Source: Amanita rubescens (taxonomy: Eukaryota; Basidiomycota; Agaricomycetes; Agaricales; Amanitaceae). From it: 64,000 nt of DNA. The notes beneath the pieces were generated by a model. It saw only the letters and a program-made list of their open reading frames with translations, was not told the origin of the DNA and made no database searches. Every line of letters starts with the position of its first letter. Position 1 is the first letter of the stretch. Below are positions 9,756 to 24,300 of the stretch, one piece after another. A program made the translations under genes and the position numbers. Location: assembly GCA_015039365.1 (NCBI GenBank), contig WION01000001.1:930001-994000 (forward strand), in the 5' to 3' direction.

Positions 9756-12607
9756 CTATTCGCTGTCATCCTCGACCTATGTAATGCGGGCATTAGTGAT
9801 ACAATTAAGAGCTATGATATTGGTGCGCACTACCATCTTCCCTCTTGCTCTTGTAGCGGCCGCCCTTGTCGAACCGCGCGCTACGGGGGCAAAGTTCAGC
9901 TGGGCTTGCTTCGAAGAACCGGCCGTAGCCTTTTTCGTGGCCTTTTTCGCAGCTGGTGGTTGGCTGTGGCATAACTGTTGTAAACGATTTATGCTTTTTT
10001 CCCCGTATTATTAAGGTTACCTCAATACAGCTGCTCTGTTGGTTTTTTTGCCATTTTTGGGCTTCAAGACTTCCTCTTCATCTTCGATCTCAATTGATTC
10101 CTCTGATTCACTCTGAATCGAAGGTAGGAATATGATGAGATGTGTTCCAAGAATGCCTACCTGGACGGGCTTTTTTCCGCGACCTTTTGCAGGCGCTTTC
10201 TTGGCGGGTGCCTTTGCAGCAGCCTTTGTGGCTGTCTTCTTTCCCCGTGCAGTAGTTTTCTTGGGAGGTGGCTCATCAGATTCCAAGGCGTCGAAATCTG
10301 ATCCACCACCACCTCCAGCGCTGACGTCCATCAGCATGGAATCATCGGACTGACCCGCAGCTTCGTCATCTTTGTTCCGAGCCTTTCCCTGATAGTATGT
10401 CAGTCCAAACGTTCCAAAGTGAATAATGTCATCACCTTATCTTTAGTCGACTTTGCCTTTGCCCTCTCTACGTAGTCTTTTTCGTGTTGCTCTTTTGCTT
10501 GCAAAAGCTGTTACAGTTATGTCCCGTACATATCAGCTTGAAAGTATACCATACCATGTCATGCAAACTGTCTTCGTCGACGTCACCTTCTATTGTCTTT
10601 CCCCGGACGTCCTTCATGAGATAATTAAGTGCTTTCGTAACATGCCTGTACAATGTTAAGCGCGTGGTAGTCCCAGGTACCCATTAGACTGTCTCACGTT
10701 TCAATTGCATGCGTGTCGTCTTTGTCGACGAACATTTGAATCGCGTCAGACATTCCATGTTCACCCAAGAGCTGCAGTTCTTGAGCGGAAAGGTATTCCT
10801 TCACAAGAGTTCCCACTCTGACTTTGGCCAATTTCTCTGATACCTGTCAAATCAGGATCATCGATGCTTAGCTCTGGTTGGTCAATGATGACCTTGGCGG
10901 ATTTGCCCGCCGTCTTTCTCGAACGATGGAAAACAAGGACTTCGCGAGGGTTGGCTATCCGCCCTTGAAAGTCTTGACCAAATCGAACGGGATTGGACGT
11001 TTGACTGACACCCGTTGTATCGACCTTTGGAAGAACATCAGTCCTCCATATAATAGCAAATTGAACTATTGCTTGACCTTTAGCCTGACGAGTGGCAACA
11101 TTCGTGGAAGTTTTTCTTCTCCCCGCTGAGTCGCTCTCTCATTTCGTTCGTCCCATAGCTCGTTTGCTTGTTGAATCAACTCATTGACCTACGAGATATG
11201 AGCACGTGGTGTGGAATGCGCCGTTTAGATCACCTTGGCTTTGAGGTATTGCGTAATCTCCACGGTGTCTGATAGATTAAGACCATCAGTTTCGGCGGCA
11301 TCGCTTAGCACGACATCGCCAATTACGAATGGCCTCGTAGTTCTGAGAGGGATAGGTGTCAACTGAAATTCCTTCCCTTGTATTTCAAGAAGAGCTACAT
11401 GTCTACCGCAGCGTCAGTCAGAAAGCAGCACTCAATAAGCGATAACACACTTCTCCATAGCTTCTCCTTCGGCCAGAGACGTCGCCACCGATGAACCTGG
11501 TTGTGTAATGAAGTAAGGCTTTCCGGCGACGGGTTCGGGTATGATTCGACAATCGTGCTCATGGCCCCAGACAACCAGATCAACGCTATCATCAAACATT
11601 CCTTCCGGCACTGAATTTTGAGGACCATGGGCAACTCTAGAAGTCTCATGTAAACAAGTACAATTCCGACGAGAACACCTGCAACTCGCCGATTTTGATG
11701 AAGGAGGAGGATATTGAACCATTTGTCTTTGTCTCTGGGCATGTACATGCGTACACGATTACTTCTTAGCTCGAAATGCATTCTTTGGTCCTTAACGTTG
11801 CCTATGCCATATAGTCCTAATCGTGTTCTACCTTTCTGAAGCAGTACTGGCCGTACAGCTATGCCAGTTTGTTGTGCTTCTGCATCCGACATAGGTAGAT
11901 CGATTTTCCCCATGTAGTTGATGAGACCCGAGGCTGAGAGAACATCCAAAGCGCATAATGCACCTTCCTGGTTCAGAAGCTGTTCATACATCAGACCATA
12001 CATATAAGCCAACGGTGCTTACAGCGCCAGTGCCTTGAGGATCGTCATGATTACCGTGTATTGAAAATACAGGTGTAGCAACATTGAAGTTGGAATCTTC
12101 ATAGTTGATAGCAGGGAAACTCCTCTTCTGAGTAATACGCTTAGAACAAGAAGAGCGACATACGAATAATTCTTGGGTTTTCCTTCTTCCGGATCACTCA
12201 AGAGTTCAACTTGAACTGGCCTGTCTCCAAGAGTGTATTCTCGCAGGAGGGCAATGGTCTGATACAAAGATTCTCTCGAAGGTTTATTCTCGTGAAACAG
12301 GTCACCGGCGAGCAGAAGGAAGTCCACCTAGCGCGCGAATTAGATTGAACTGGCAGGATAATCTAGAAACACACCTCATGCTTGGCAGTAAGCTGAAGAA
12401 TCTCTTTGAAAGTGTTTATTGAATCTTGTCCACGAATAGGATCTCGTTCCATGTACCCTATGTGGTTGTCAGTGGCAAGGAGGATGCGGATTGTGTGCTC
12501 TTGTACTTCAATCCTGAAAGTGAGATAAGGACTGTGTTATCGCGAAATAACATACCAGCATCAGAGATTGTGGGTGGAGGAGGAACAGAGTCCCTTGATA
12601 CAGACAT
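9756..12607 (-). CDS. MRE11: Double-strand-break repair nuclease MRE11, with one apparent frame break
   Basis: Manganese-dependent nuclease of the Mre11-Rad50-Nbs1/Xrs2 complex, acting in the nucleus on broken ends, telomeres and meiotic breaks. Fifteen exons join to about 722 aa. All phosphoesterase motifs are visible: [31 protein letters not shown] and VVWGHEHDC. The C-terminus is basic and alanine/lysine-rich ([17 protein letters not shown]), then acidic, and ends ...RGKMVEDDSE through a 21-nt last exon (9756-9776). In exon 10698-11024 the frame slips at 10843-10844: with one base fewer the coding reads [16 protein letters not shown] 22-nt GT-AG segment there would also restore frame but would delete conserved residues. 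The start codon is 93 bp from the divergent transporter. Confidence 0.92.
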
Positions 12608-12700
12608 TGTAATTAGCGTCCGTCAAAGTGAACGCGACCGTGACTCGCGTCTCGGTAATCAAAGCACAACCGGCGTGGGCAAATTTCCTCCTACACCTTC
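12608..12700. promoter_or_regulatory. Very short shared promoter region of MRE11 and the nucleotide-sugar transporter
   Basis: Only 93 bp separate the two divergent start codons. It includes a stretch near GTGACTCGCGTCTCGG and pyrimidine-rich sequence before the transporter ATG. No TATA box was seen. Confidence 0.45.
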
Positions 12701-14081
12701 ATGGCTTCCCTTCCTACCAACAACACTGAAATGCCGACTAAAGATGCTCAAAAACCTGTCACCAAGGCGGCCGTCGTACGTGTACGGCTTGCTATAGCAT
12801 GATTCATATTCACCATCAGTTTCTCAGACGGGGGTTGTCGTCTTTTACCTTGTAGCAGCCTTATCGGCGAGTCTCTTTTCACGGTTCAAAGCTTACGCTC
12901 ACTAACGATCTGAATAGATGGTAATGGCGTAAGTTCCTCGCCGAGTTACCCCAGGTCGACTACTAAGAATTAACCAGTAACAAATGGGTTTTGAATGTAA
13001 CAGAGGCACCTCTGTTCTTTCTATTTGCACAGCTGCTGATCGCCGTAGTCCTATTCGTGATATCCGACATGCTAAGACTTCTGCCGGACAGATTGTCTTT
13101 CAGCTTGGAGACCTGTAAAGGCCTTATCCCCATGGTTGGACTTAATGTCGTTGGGTTGAGGTATAGCTTAATGCTTCTTCGTCACGCACGTGGAATTGAC
13201 CAGCTGCCAGTTTCAGCAATTATACCCTAAAATATGTCGATGCCTCATTCTACCAGATCGCCCGAGGTCTCGTTCTCCCATTCACCGTCTGCACCTCATA
13301 TGTATTCCTGAATACGCGACCCTCCTTGCGCATCCTGCTCTCATGTTCTGTTGTGACTATTGGATTTTTCGTTGGTGTATTCCTAGACGGCACAAATATC
13401 TCTTCCGTTGGCGTTCTCTTCGGTGTTACAAGTTCCGCACTAACTGCGTTGCACTCGGTCGTAATCAAACAAAGCCTGAATGTTGTCAATGGCAGCGCAT
13501 TACTCCTTTCTTGGTATACAAATGCTGCGAGCGCGGTGGTGCTAGCACCGATTATCATCATTATGGGGGAAGGACCAGCCATTGCGAAGTTATTCTTTGG
13601 TGTCGATGAGTTGGTCAGAGATCCTGGTACCATGAGTGCCCTCCAAACTTTCCTCTGGGGAACTGCTCTTACAGTAAGTTTACTATTGTTGTCCATAGAG
13701 TATAGCAGTCCCTGACGTGCTGTCCCTAGGGTACTATTGGATTCATGATGAGCATAGCCAGCCTTCTGTCCATCAAAGTCACCTCACCAATTACTCACAT
13801 GGTTTCATCCGCTGTGCGTGGGGTTGCTGCGTCGCTCCTTGGAATGTGGCTATTCCATGATATCATCACAAAGTTCGTCCTCGAAGTTCCCAATCTTTTT
13901 TAACTTTGTTTACACTGGTTTACACAGGGGCCGTGCTGCATCCATCGCTGTCATTCTACTGGGCTCAATTTATTATACTTGGGTGAAGCACCAGGAAAGC
14001 CAAAACCAAAAGTATGAGCGCCTACCGATGGAGGATGTTGAGGTCGGCACGCAGAGCCGGAAAGACGCAAAACCTGAATAA
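12701..14081 (+). CDS. GDP-fucose transporter-like nucleotide-sugar transporter (SLC35C family)
   Basis: Golgi antiporter family that imports a nucleotide sugar; the closest match by eye is SLC35C1, the GDP-fucose transporter. Exons 12701-12779, 12820-12866, 12918-12928, 12978-13160, 13211-13673, 13730-13872, 13928-14081 give 359 aa with no frame break. About ten hydrophobic segments are present. Blocks that resemble SLC35C1 include MANKWVLN, SNYTLKYVDASFY, VTSPITHMVSSAVRG and, near the end, GSIYYTWVK. Exon 3 is 11 nt and intron 2 fits only as GC-AG (donor GCGAGT at 12867). Two other GDP-fucose genes follow within 6 kb, which supports the substrate guess. GDP-mannose or another sugar is not excluded by sequence alone. 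Confidence 0.85.
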
Positions 14082-14264
14082 AGACATTGGACGGACACAA
14101 GCTCTATACCCGCAAATGCGCTAATTGTTTATTAGACGTAGCATAGGAATCTGATATAATTATAGTTACGCCACATCTAGGTTTGAGCGCGTTTGCGATT
14201 ACATTGTACGTGACGAATGGACGATGAAATACAACGATATAAAATTACAATGATATCCGTTGAT

Positions 14265-15440
14265 CTAATGGGCGTTAGTAATCCCTAGTCCCCGTCCCCT
14301 TCCCAAGCGCTCTAGACTTTCATCAAGAAGTTCGTAGGCGGGTCGATAATACTGATGATGGACAGATGCTGGCGTGAACGATGATATACCATTTCTTGGG
14401 GTTGTCGTAGGTAAAGCCAATGGCGGAATGTCAGAAGTGTTTGGAACAGCAAGAACTGAGGGAAGGCTGTCTGGACGATCTGAAAAGTGTCTTGGACAAC
14501 TTGGGACCAGTAATGCAGGGTTAGGAAAGGTGTTATATGTCGAACCAAGTGAGGTATACCTGCCAAAAAAAAATCAAAATGTGCACTGAGATTAGCATCG
14601 CACCAACTTACCCCTCGTCATACAGACAGCAATAAGGAATACGAAGTTTCCGTAGGAAGCGCCAGACATCGCAATAAGACCAGTTGATGATGGGATTTAC
14701 CCTTTCGAATCTTGGCCAATCTGGGTCTGTCATATTACGATGCGATAGTGTAGCTGTTTCGCTGATAGGTTACATGATTGAATGGTAATCATATTATGCA
14801 ACCACGTCACCTCCGTGTGGATCAGAACGTCGAATGCCCAGCAAGATGGCCGCAATGTGAGGAAATTGGGATTTGTAGACTTCCAGCGCCTGCTTCATAC
14901 CACCACTAGGCTTGACTTTCTCAATGGCTAGCAGAGTGATTGGATACTAGACCAGGATTGGCGACTGGCATGGTCTTGGTATCAGCCTGGTCGTCGGGAG
15001 AGCAGTAATGTAGGTCAAGGTGGTAATCCTTAGCGGCTTGCGCAATGAACGTCTCCAGGACAGGAAATGGCGATGGTACGGCTATGTAAATGGCTGGGAT
15101 TGGCACCATCTCGGCTGATGGACCTAGCCTTTTGCCAAGAGCGGCGGCATACAAATGTAGCAGAACGGTGCCTACGTCATAAACATTAGAAAAATAACCG
15201 AAACGAGGTGTAGCCGTGGCATACAATCTTTGCCTCCGTTAAAACTGAGGGAAATATTCTGCAATCTTATAACATGCATACACGTTACTAAAACACTGTA
15301 AGCCAATACAAGTACTCAACCCACCCATAAGTATCTAGGGATTCGCCTATGACTTCAAGTGCCTCCTTGGCGGGCGCGGCTAGGGGATCATCTGAATTTG
15401 CGAGATCATAGACTTCTTGCGCGATCTTTCTGAAATCCAT
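14265..15440 (-). CDS. FAD1: FAD synthase (FMN adenylyltransferase)
   Basis: Transfers AMP from ATP to FMN to make FAD; cytosolic and essential in yeast. Exons 15321-15440, 15225-15258, 14966-15171, 14811-14910, 14612-14753, 14265-14559 give 298 aa, close to yeast Fad1. It belongs to the PAPS-reductase-like fold: the PP-loop reads [17 protein letters not shown]. Other family blocks are [25 protein letters not shown] and [21 protein letters not shown] break in the middle disappears when a 55-nt phase-0 intron (14911-14965) is used. It lies between the transporter and GDP-L-fucose synthase but has no known tie to fucose; it is divergent from GDP-L-fucose synthase with 140 bp between. Confidence 0.93.
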
Positions 15441-17027
<1,587 letters not shown>

Positions 17028-17200
17028 AATTTCTGTCGTGTAATTGTACCTTTGATACCACAGTACTGGAATAGAGACCTTGCATGACATCATGTACCAT
17101 CACATATTATTAGACAATCCGTTCGTCTGGTACATAATGGAGATTCCTTTTGCTGTGGACATTCTTGCTATGGACGGTATAAGAAAACAAGGCACAACGT

Positions 17201-18640
<1,440 letters not shown>

Positions 18641-19081
18641 GATGGTCAGAAGTAAAGGGGTTTTAGAAATGTATATGTATATTCTATAGAGGAGCCACAC
18701 TCAATGCACGCGACTACAAACGATCTGATCGAAATCGCTTGCGCAGCGATAACGTCACGGACACACTACATTTCAGACCTGCGCGGCTAGCCGCTAGAAT
18801 CGCCCACCAATGTGCATGATTCTATTTCCGGATACACAAGCCAAGGTTATTAGTATTACGAAAACATCATGCTTTGCTCCACAGTTTAGTGGTCAACGTT
18901 TCAACCAACTGCCGTACTGTTCCGGTGCTATGTACTAAATGCATTACACGTGGATAGTTTGGCTTGGCATCGTAATCGTACATGTTGGTGATTTCATTAC
19001 TTTTGACCAAGACGTTAAAACGACTGCACTAAAGTACAACAGGAGCCTAGCGAATGACAAAACTGATGTTGCTGTTTCCCG
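18641..19081. other. Intergenic, nothing recognised
   Basis: Upstream of GMD and downstream of the next minus-strand gene. No ORF, RNA or repeat of note was seen; it should hold the GMD promoter. Confidence 0.5.
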
Positions 19082-19874
19082 TTATTCTCGAACCTTTTCA
19101 TCTTGAGCATATGTCACTGGTTTGGCACCGTCAAGTACGACCTCTCCAACGGAGTGAGGTGGACCTCCATTGATCAGCACAAACCCTTCTGCTGCCCAGT
19201 CAGAGAAGCCATCTGTGCCCCTCTCACGAACCAGAATAGCGAGACGTAGAATGATATATGCAAACGTCAAGAGGCCAGTGAAGGACAGTGCTATGAACAA
19301 GTTGACAAAAAGCGCCAAAAGCAAGAAGGACACTTGGGATGAAATGGTTAGTTCAAGGCATAATTAGCAAAATGCGTTACGCACGGAGCGTTACAACGAC
19401 CACTCCACATGTAAGGGCGGCAGTAAACAGGGCGACCAAGGACAATGGTCGCAATCGAGAAAAGCGACGCGCTCCTGTATGATATTATGCGTGCATATGG
19501 TTAAATGGTTAACTGTCTTGTCAACAACTTACACGAAAGCAAGGACGGGCAGGAAACTGAGAATGGAAAATATGGCAGCGAGCGTCTGGGTATCGTTCAG
19601 TTTGTTGCATTCGATACCTTATCAGCACGTACAGCGGTGATTGGTCTTTCCTTGAAGAAAATATGTGAATTTGCAACGGCCGGCTTAACAACATCGTGTT
19701 CAAAACTGATAGAAGAGCACATAGGTCATATCATTGATATCATGACATCAGACATAGGAAAACTTGCTGGTCTACGTAACATTGTACTGCTGAAGCGCTC
19801 TTGTTAAAGTACGCAGCAAGGTCATCTTGCGGCTGATCCCCATTCGCAACGTGGTGGTAATCCGAAGAGCTCAT
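19082..19874 (-). CDS. Small membrane protein with a promethin/LDAF1-like hydrophobic core
   Basis: Not firmly recognised. The start MSSSDYHHVANGDQPQ is at 19874 and the stop at 19082; about five exons can be joined. After a polar N-terminus and KERPITATLAAIF the protein has four adjacent hydrophobic segments (for example SILSFLPVLAFVSASLFS and LSFLLLALFVNLFIALSF) and a soluble C-tail ending AQDEKVRE. Two helical hairpins in a row resemble the promethin/LDAF1-seipin partner family of lipid droplets, but this is a guess from shape. The second and third segments connect only if one base of the GGG at 19430-19432 is dropped. It lies 50 bp downstream of the biotin-protein ligase stop, same strand. 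Confidence 0.45.
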
Positions 19875-19923
19875 GAACGTTGCTGGCAGTAAACTCCGCT
19901 ACGGACTAAGTACTAAATATAGT

Positions 19924-21246
19924 CTACCCCAACGATTTCTCTTTGATCAACCCCGCCATCACGTCAAAGCTGTTTAAGTCAGGTTGTATGTCGATATAGT
20001 TGGCAGTTATCCCTTTCTCTACAGGTACCGTCCGTAACAAGCCATGATCTAGCGTTATTCCTACTATTCGCACTGTTTTGGGGGGAGTACTGGTGGTCAG
20101 AGTAATAATTTGATCCCTAGACCTTAGTTAAGGCATGATGTTATGGAGCCGACGATAGGGGACATACGAGTGTATCCATCGATCAAGGTACAGCTTGAGG
20201 AATGGCTCAAATGATCCTCGCTCGTTCACGAAGAGCTCCCACATGGGCCCAAATCGCGCCAGGATCAAAGCCGCTATGCGTTCAAGGGTCAGCGTACTTG
20301 ATTCTGGCTTCAGTTGTGACAGCGACCCAAGAGGCGGATCGTTAAGAACATTCAACCCACACCCTGAACGAAATGAATGTCAAGTAGTATCATGCGTAAA
20401 ATCTACTTGCCAATCACAATGTCCACCTTGCCATCCGAGAAGCTCGTGTTTACAAGTATTCCTCCGATCTTCTTCTTCTCCTCACTCGAGTTTCCCGTGA
20501 CAATGTATAGATCATTCGGCCATTTCAAACGAACGTATTCACCGTGCTTCCCAAGAACATTGTCATCCCTGCAGGCTTCGACTGCAGCCAGGGCAAATAG
20601 ATATTGAATAAATACTAGTCGGCTGGCCGGGAATTCAGATAGTGATACGCGTAATGACAGCGAAAATTGGAGACAACCAGATGGAGAGTACCAGACGTTG
20701 GTTCCACGCCCTCTGCCCGCTAGTTGACGAGAGGCTAGTGAGACGATTGGAGGATTTAACTTTGAAAGTAGACGTGGATTTCTATTGGTAGATCATGGAG
20801 TGCGGTGTTACCGACACGATCCAAGACGTACTTTTCGAGCATGGTTTGAGTGCTTGTGACCATTTCTCCGTACAGAACTACATCCCCAATCGACCATGCA
20901 TTCTCCTGGTCTGGGGTTTCATTTCCCTTGCGAGCCTCAGACAACGCCTGATAATAGACAGCAAGATCAAATGATGGCAGTTAGATGTCGCTCAGGAAGA
21001 CGTCCATCTGGGCAAATGATGATTGAGCGGATACCCCGTTGATTGAATGTCTTCTTGTGCCTTGCGTAAGACATTTTCTCGGTCTGAGAAATGGTGGAAA
21101 CGAAAGTTATCATGAGTATCGGAAAACTGGATCGGGTAGGATTCAGGAACGTCAGGGGCAAGGTTGTATAATATTGTCGCCACCACAGAGGGTTTGGATG
21201 GGTTTGACGTAAGGAACTGTGGTAGTGGCTGGAGTGTGGAATCCAT
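19924..21246 (-). CDS. BPL1: Biotin-protein ligase, catalytic half only, two apparent frame breaks
   Basis: Attaches biotin to carboxylases. Exons 20829-21246 (5' end uncertain), 20411-20759, 20168-20363, 19924-20122. The catalytic domain is clear: TSTQTMLEK, ASRQLAGRGRGTNVWYSPSG, LKWPNDLYI (lysine site), KKIGGILVN and GCGLNVLNDPP, with the C-terminal domain after it. Intron 20364-20410 fits only as GC-AG. Fungal Bpl1 normally carries a long N-terminal glutamine-amidotransferase-like domain; here the recognisable sequence begins near MDSTLQPLPQFLTS, 115 bp from the Argonaute stop, so that domain is missing. Two extra bases, near 20971 and 21015, break the linker that otherwise reads ICPDGRLPERHLTA-FDLAVYYQAL. 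It may be a truncated pseudogene. Confidence 0.8.
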
Positions 21247-21360
21247 TGGCAAGAGGCCGAAACTGTCAAAAGGCTAAAAAACAAATGACGCACGAGTACT
21301 GACTATAACCTATCAAGATACAATGATGCTACATACATAGTTTACACATAGTAATGATGT

Positions 21361-24300
21361 TCACAAATAATACATGGTATTCTTCAACTGGGCGCCATTA
21401 ACACCATTATTCCACAACCCAGCTGCTTCTTTCTCGACGAGTTCCTCGTCATTGTTGCTGCTGGCGCTGGACGTAGTTCCTCTACTGCTGGTATAACCTT
21501 GGAGCAGCCGATTGATGTAGCACCGCCCGCGTTCACAAGCCAAGTCAGCATAGTAGGCAGGGGATGCAAGGCTGACGGCCTTCGTCGCCCGGGCAAACAT
21601 GTAGCTGATATCATTGGTCAGGCGCTGCATTTGGTTGGCATTAAATCCTATCGTGTCGTGAACCACAAAGTAATGGGTAGGCTTCGTCGAGCCTTGTAAG
21701 CCAGCGTGCGCTTATCTAAACGTTAGATCATGAGTACAAAATGTTTTCAGTGCGTCTACCTTGCAAAAAGAAATCGAAATGGTAAATGGACGTCACGCCC
21801 CTGTCCACCACAGTTCCCGGCAATGATTTTTCTTCGAGCGATCGGCGTCGGCATCTGCTGTCGGGTAAAACCTCGTATGGTGTCGTTTTGCCTGTGACGT
21901 TATTTGGTAAAGAAATTTCAGTAGAGGTAGCTTCACATACACATATGACAATAGTCAGTTTAGGCTCGTATTGCTTCCGAGGCCCGTCAAAGCTTCGAAA
22001 TGCAATTTGGAGTTTTGGAAACTTCCTTCTCCATCACCTGCCAATACTTGACCCTGTAACAAACGTATCAGCTCCTTCCTTGTCTTCGTCAATCAGGGAG
22101 TTTCTAATCATTACCTCGGATACGCCGTCTCTGTAAATCAAAATTCTTTCGGGGAGTTTACCGTTCTTCTGTTGGTAAAGCTTCAAGCGCTCTATCATCA
22201 TTTTGTCAAGAGCTTGCACCATCTGTCATTTATACATCATGGTCATCAGATGCCACACCTGCGTCACAATCTCCGAGCGTACATACCTCTACCTTGCTCT
22301 TTTGCAGTTCCATACTTCGCAGGGTACTGCGCAAAGTTGGCGTCGCAGCTAGCTACGACAGCCGCGATTGAAGGTGTTCCCTTGACGGGTACCTTACCAG
22401 TTGGATGGGTCACAGTCGATGCCGACTATCATAGTTGGCGCCTGTTGGAACCACGCCATGCCATTCCTGTCGAGCTTATGACTGTTTGAATCGAGACATC
22501 AGTCACTCGACAATGCGCAGTTATGACAAGACTAACTTAACGCCACCCAACTTCGCAGTTGATTTTCAGCGCAACATTCGCGAAATATTGTACCTGTCCT
22601 GTTTACCAGATTTCAGTCTTTAAAACGCAGCGCAATCTGATGTCATCTACCTTTTGCGAACATGCTAGAAATAGAGCATACACTTCGCTGACTGTCAAAA
22701 TTAGCTACTTTTATTTCTGGACACGAAAATCGACTAACCGACGTCCAAGACAGTATCAAACACCCGCTTAATTCCATTGTATATGTGTTTATCATCATTT
22801 GATAAGAGTATAAGTGCCAAGCTCGGTTTTTGCTTGAGCTGTCTCGTTGTCTGCATAATTGCCTTGACGGCATTCTCCCTCAATGGATCCTCTCTGCTAA
22901 ACGGGGGTAGCATAACCTTGAGATAATGTGGCTTTGCAACATGTTGTATCCCACTATTCTGGCATGTTTGCATGAACGCAGTCACGGCCTTCAGCGCAGG
23001 GTCATCTTGCCGTGGTTCTTGTTTGTTATTGCCATCATAAATGGAAATGACGACCCAGTTTTCTAATTTGGGCGCGCCTTGTGCGAACTTGACTCCACGC
23101 AAGTTCCAACTTGCCTTTTCATTGTCGAACTGAGGAGCACTTTTGCCATACTCGATTTTAGGCGGTTGAAGAATACGTCCAGGGACCACAGCCATCTCGG
23201 GCTTGATTTTGATACCAAACGAATCGCGTGGAGAAGATGAACCTGTGAATCCCAGAAGTTTCAGGCCTTCATCAACAATTGCAGTCGCATTGACATTAGG
23301 AGGCTGGGCAGCAAATTCTATCATCTTTCTAGTATGGTCACTCGTGAGTTTTCCCAAGAAAGCCTGGTTCGGCAGGATCACGCAAAGTTCAGGGGGAAGT
23401 AAGTTTTTAATCTTCCCGCTAACATCAACCAGAGGTAAGTCCGGGTATTTCAGAGTTCTTCCATACTTCTGCGACGTCAATGAAACCCATGTCAAAAAAC
23501 CATGTATCAAAAGGTAAAGGACGAACTCTTCTTAAAATATGTCTCCACAGAAATTTTGTTGGGATCTTCGTTAGTATTAAAGGTATACTGCTTTGCACTT
23601 TGATTGCTGAGGGTGTTGACCGTCTTGTAGCGGCCCGGGAGGTGAATGAGGGATATTTTGAGGCCTTTCTTCACAAAATCTTTCGGATTGGCATTGAAAC
23701 TTGCTCTCATAAATTCATTAATGGCGTCGGCCAAATTCCCTGGCTTGTAGAACGCCGTAGTGCACACTGTGAGTAGTGTCAGTAATTTTTAGCAAATTGC
23801 AAAACACCGCCCGCTAACCGTTCACATTTACCATGAGCTGATAGTGCGTGGGCCTTGCGGATGAATAAAAGCCTCTAAATGCCTGCAGTCCACCGCCGAG
23901 CTCCCATACAATGGAGGTGTTTGGAAAAAAGAATTTATTACGGCCAACCATAATCCCTTCCCCACCCGTTCTTGTCGCATGACTGGCCATTATAATATTG
24001 AGTGCTGAAAGAAGTGGTGCAATATCAAAATCTTTGTATTGACGTTCCCCAGCAGTAAAACTATGGTTAGATTAATGGGTCTGTCTTGACATGACAACAT
24101 AGGCTCTTACTTCACAATATCTTGTAAATGCAGGTCACGAGTTTTCGTTATTGTGACTGTATACTGCTCAGCATTCGCAGCAGGTCCTTCTTCGTCTTCT
24201 TCGTAATAATTGACTTCAATAGTAGTGGGATTAGGCAACTCTCGGGCGGAAAGAACCTTCGCTACGCGATCATGGGCTACATTTCCTTTGAGACCATACT

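Noticed and set aside
14911..14965. Apparent frameshift in FAD1
   Set aside because: A phase-0 55-nt intron with GT and AG ends joins TKTMP to [12 protein letters not shown], so the gene is intact.
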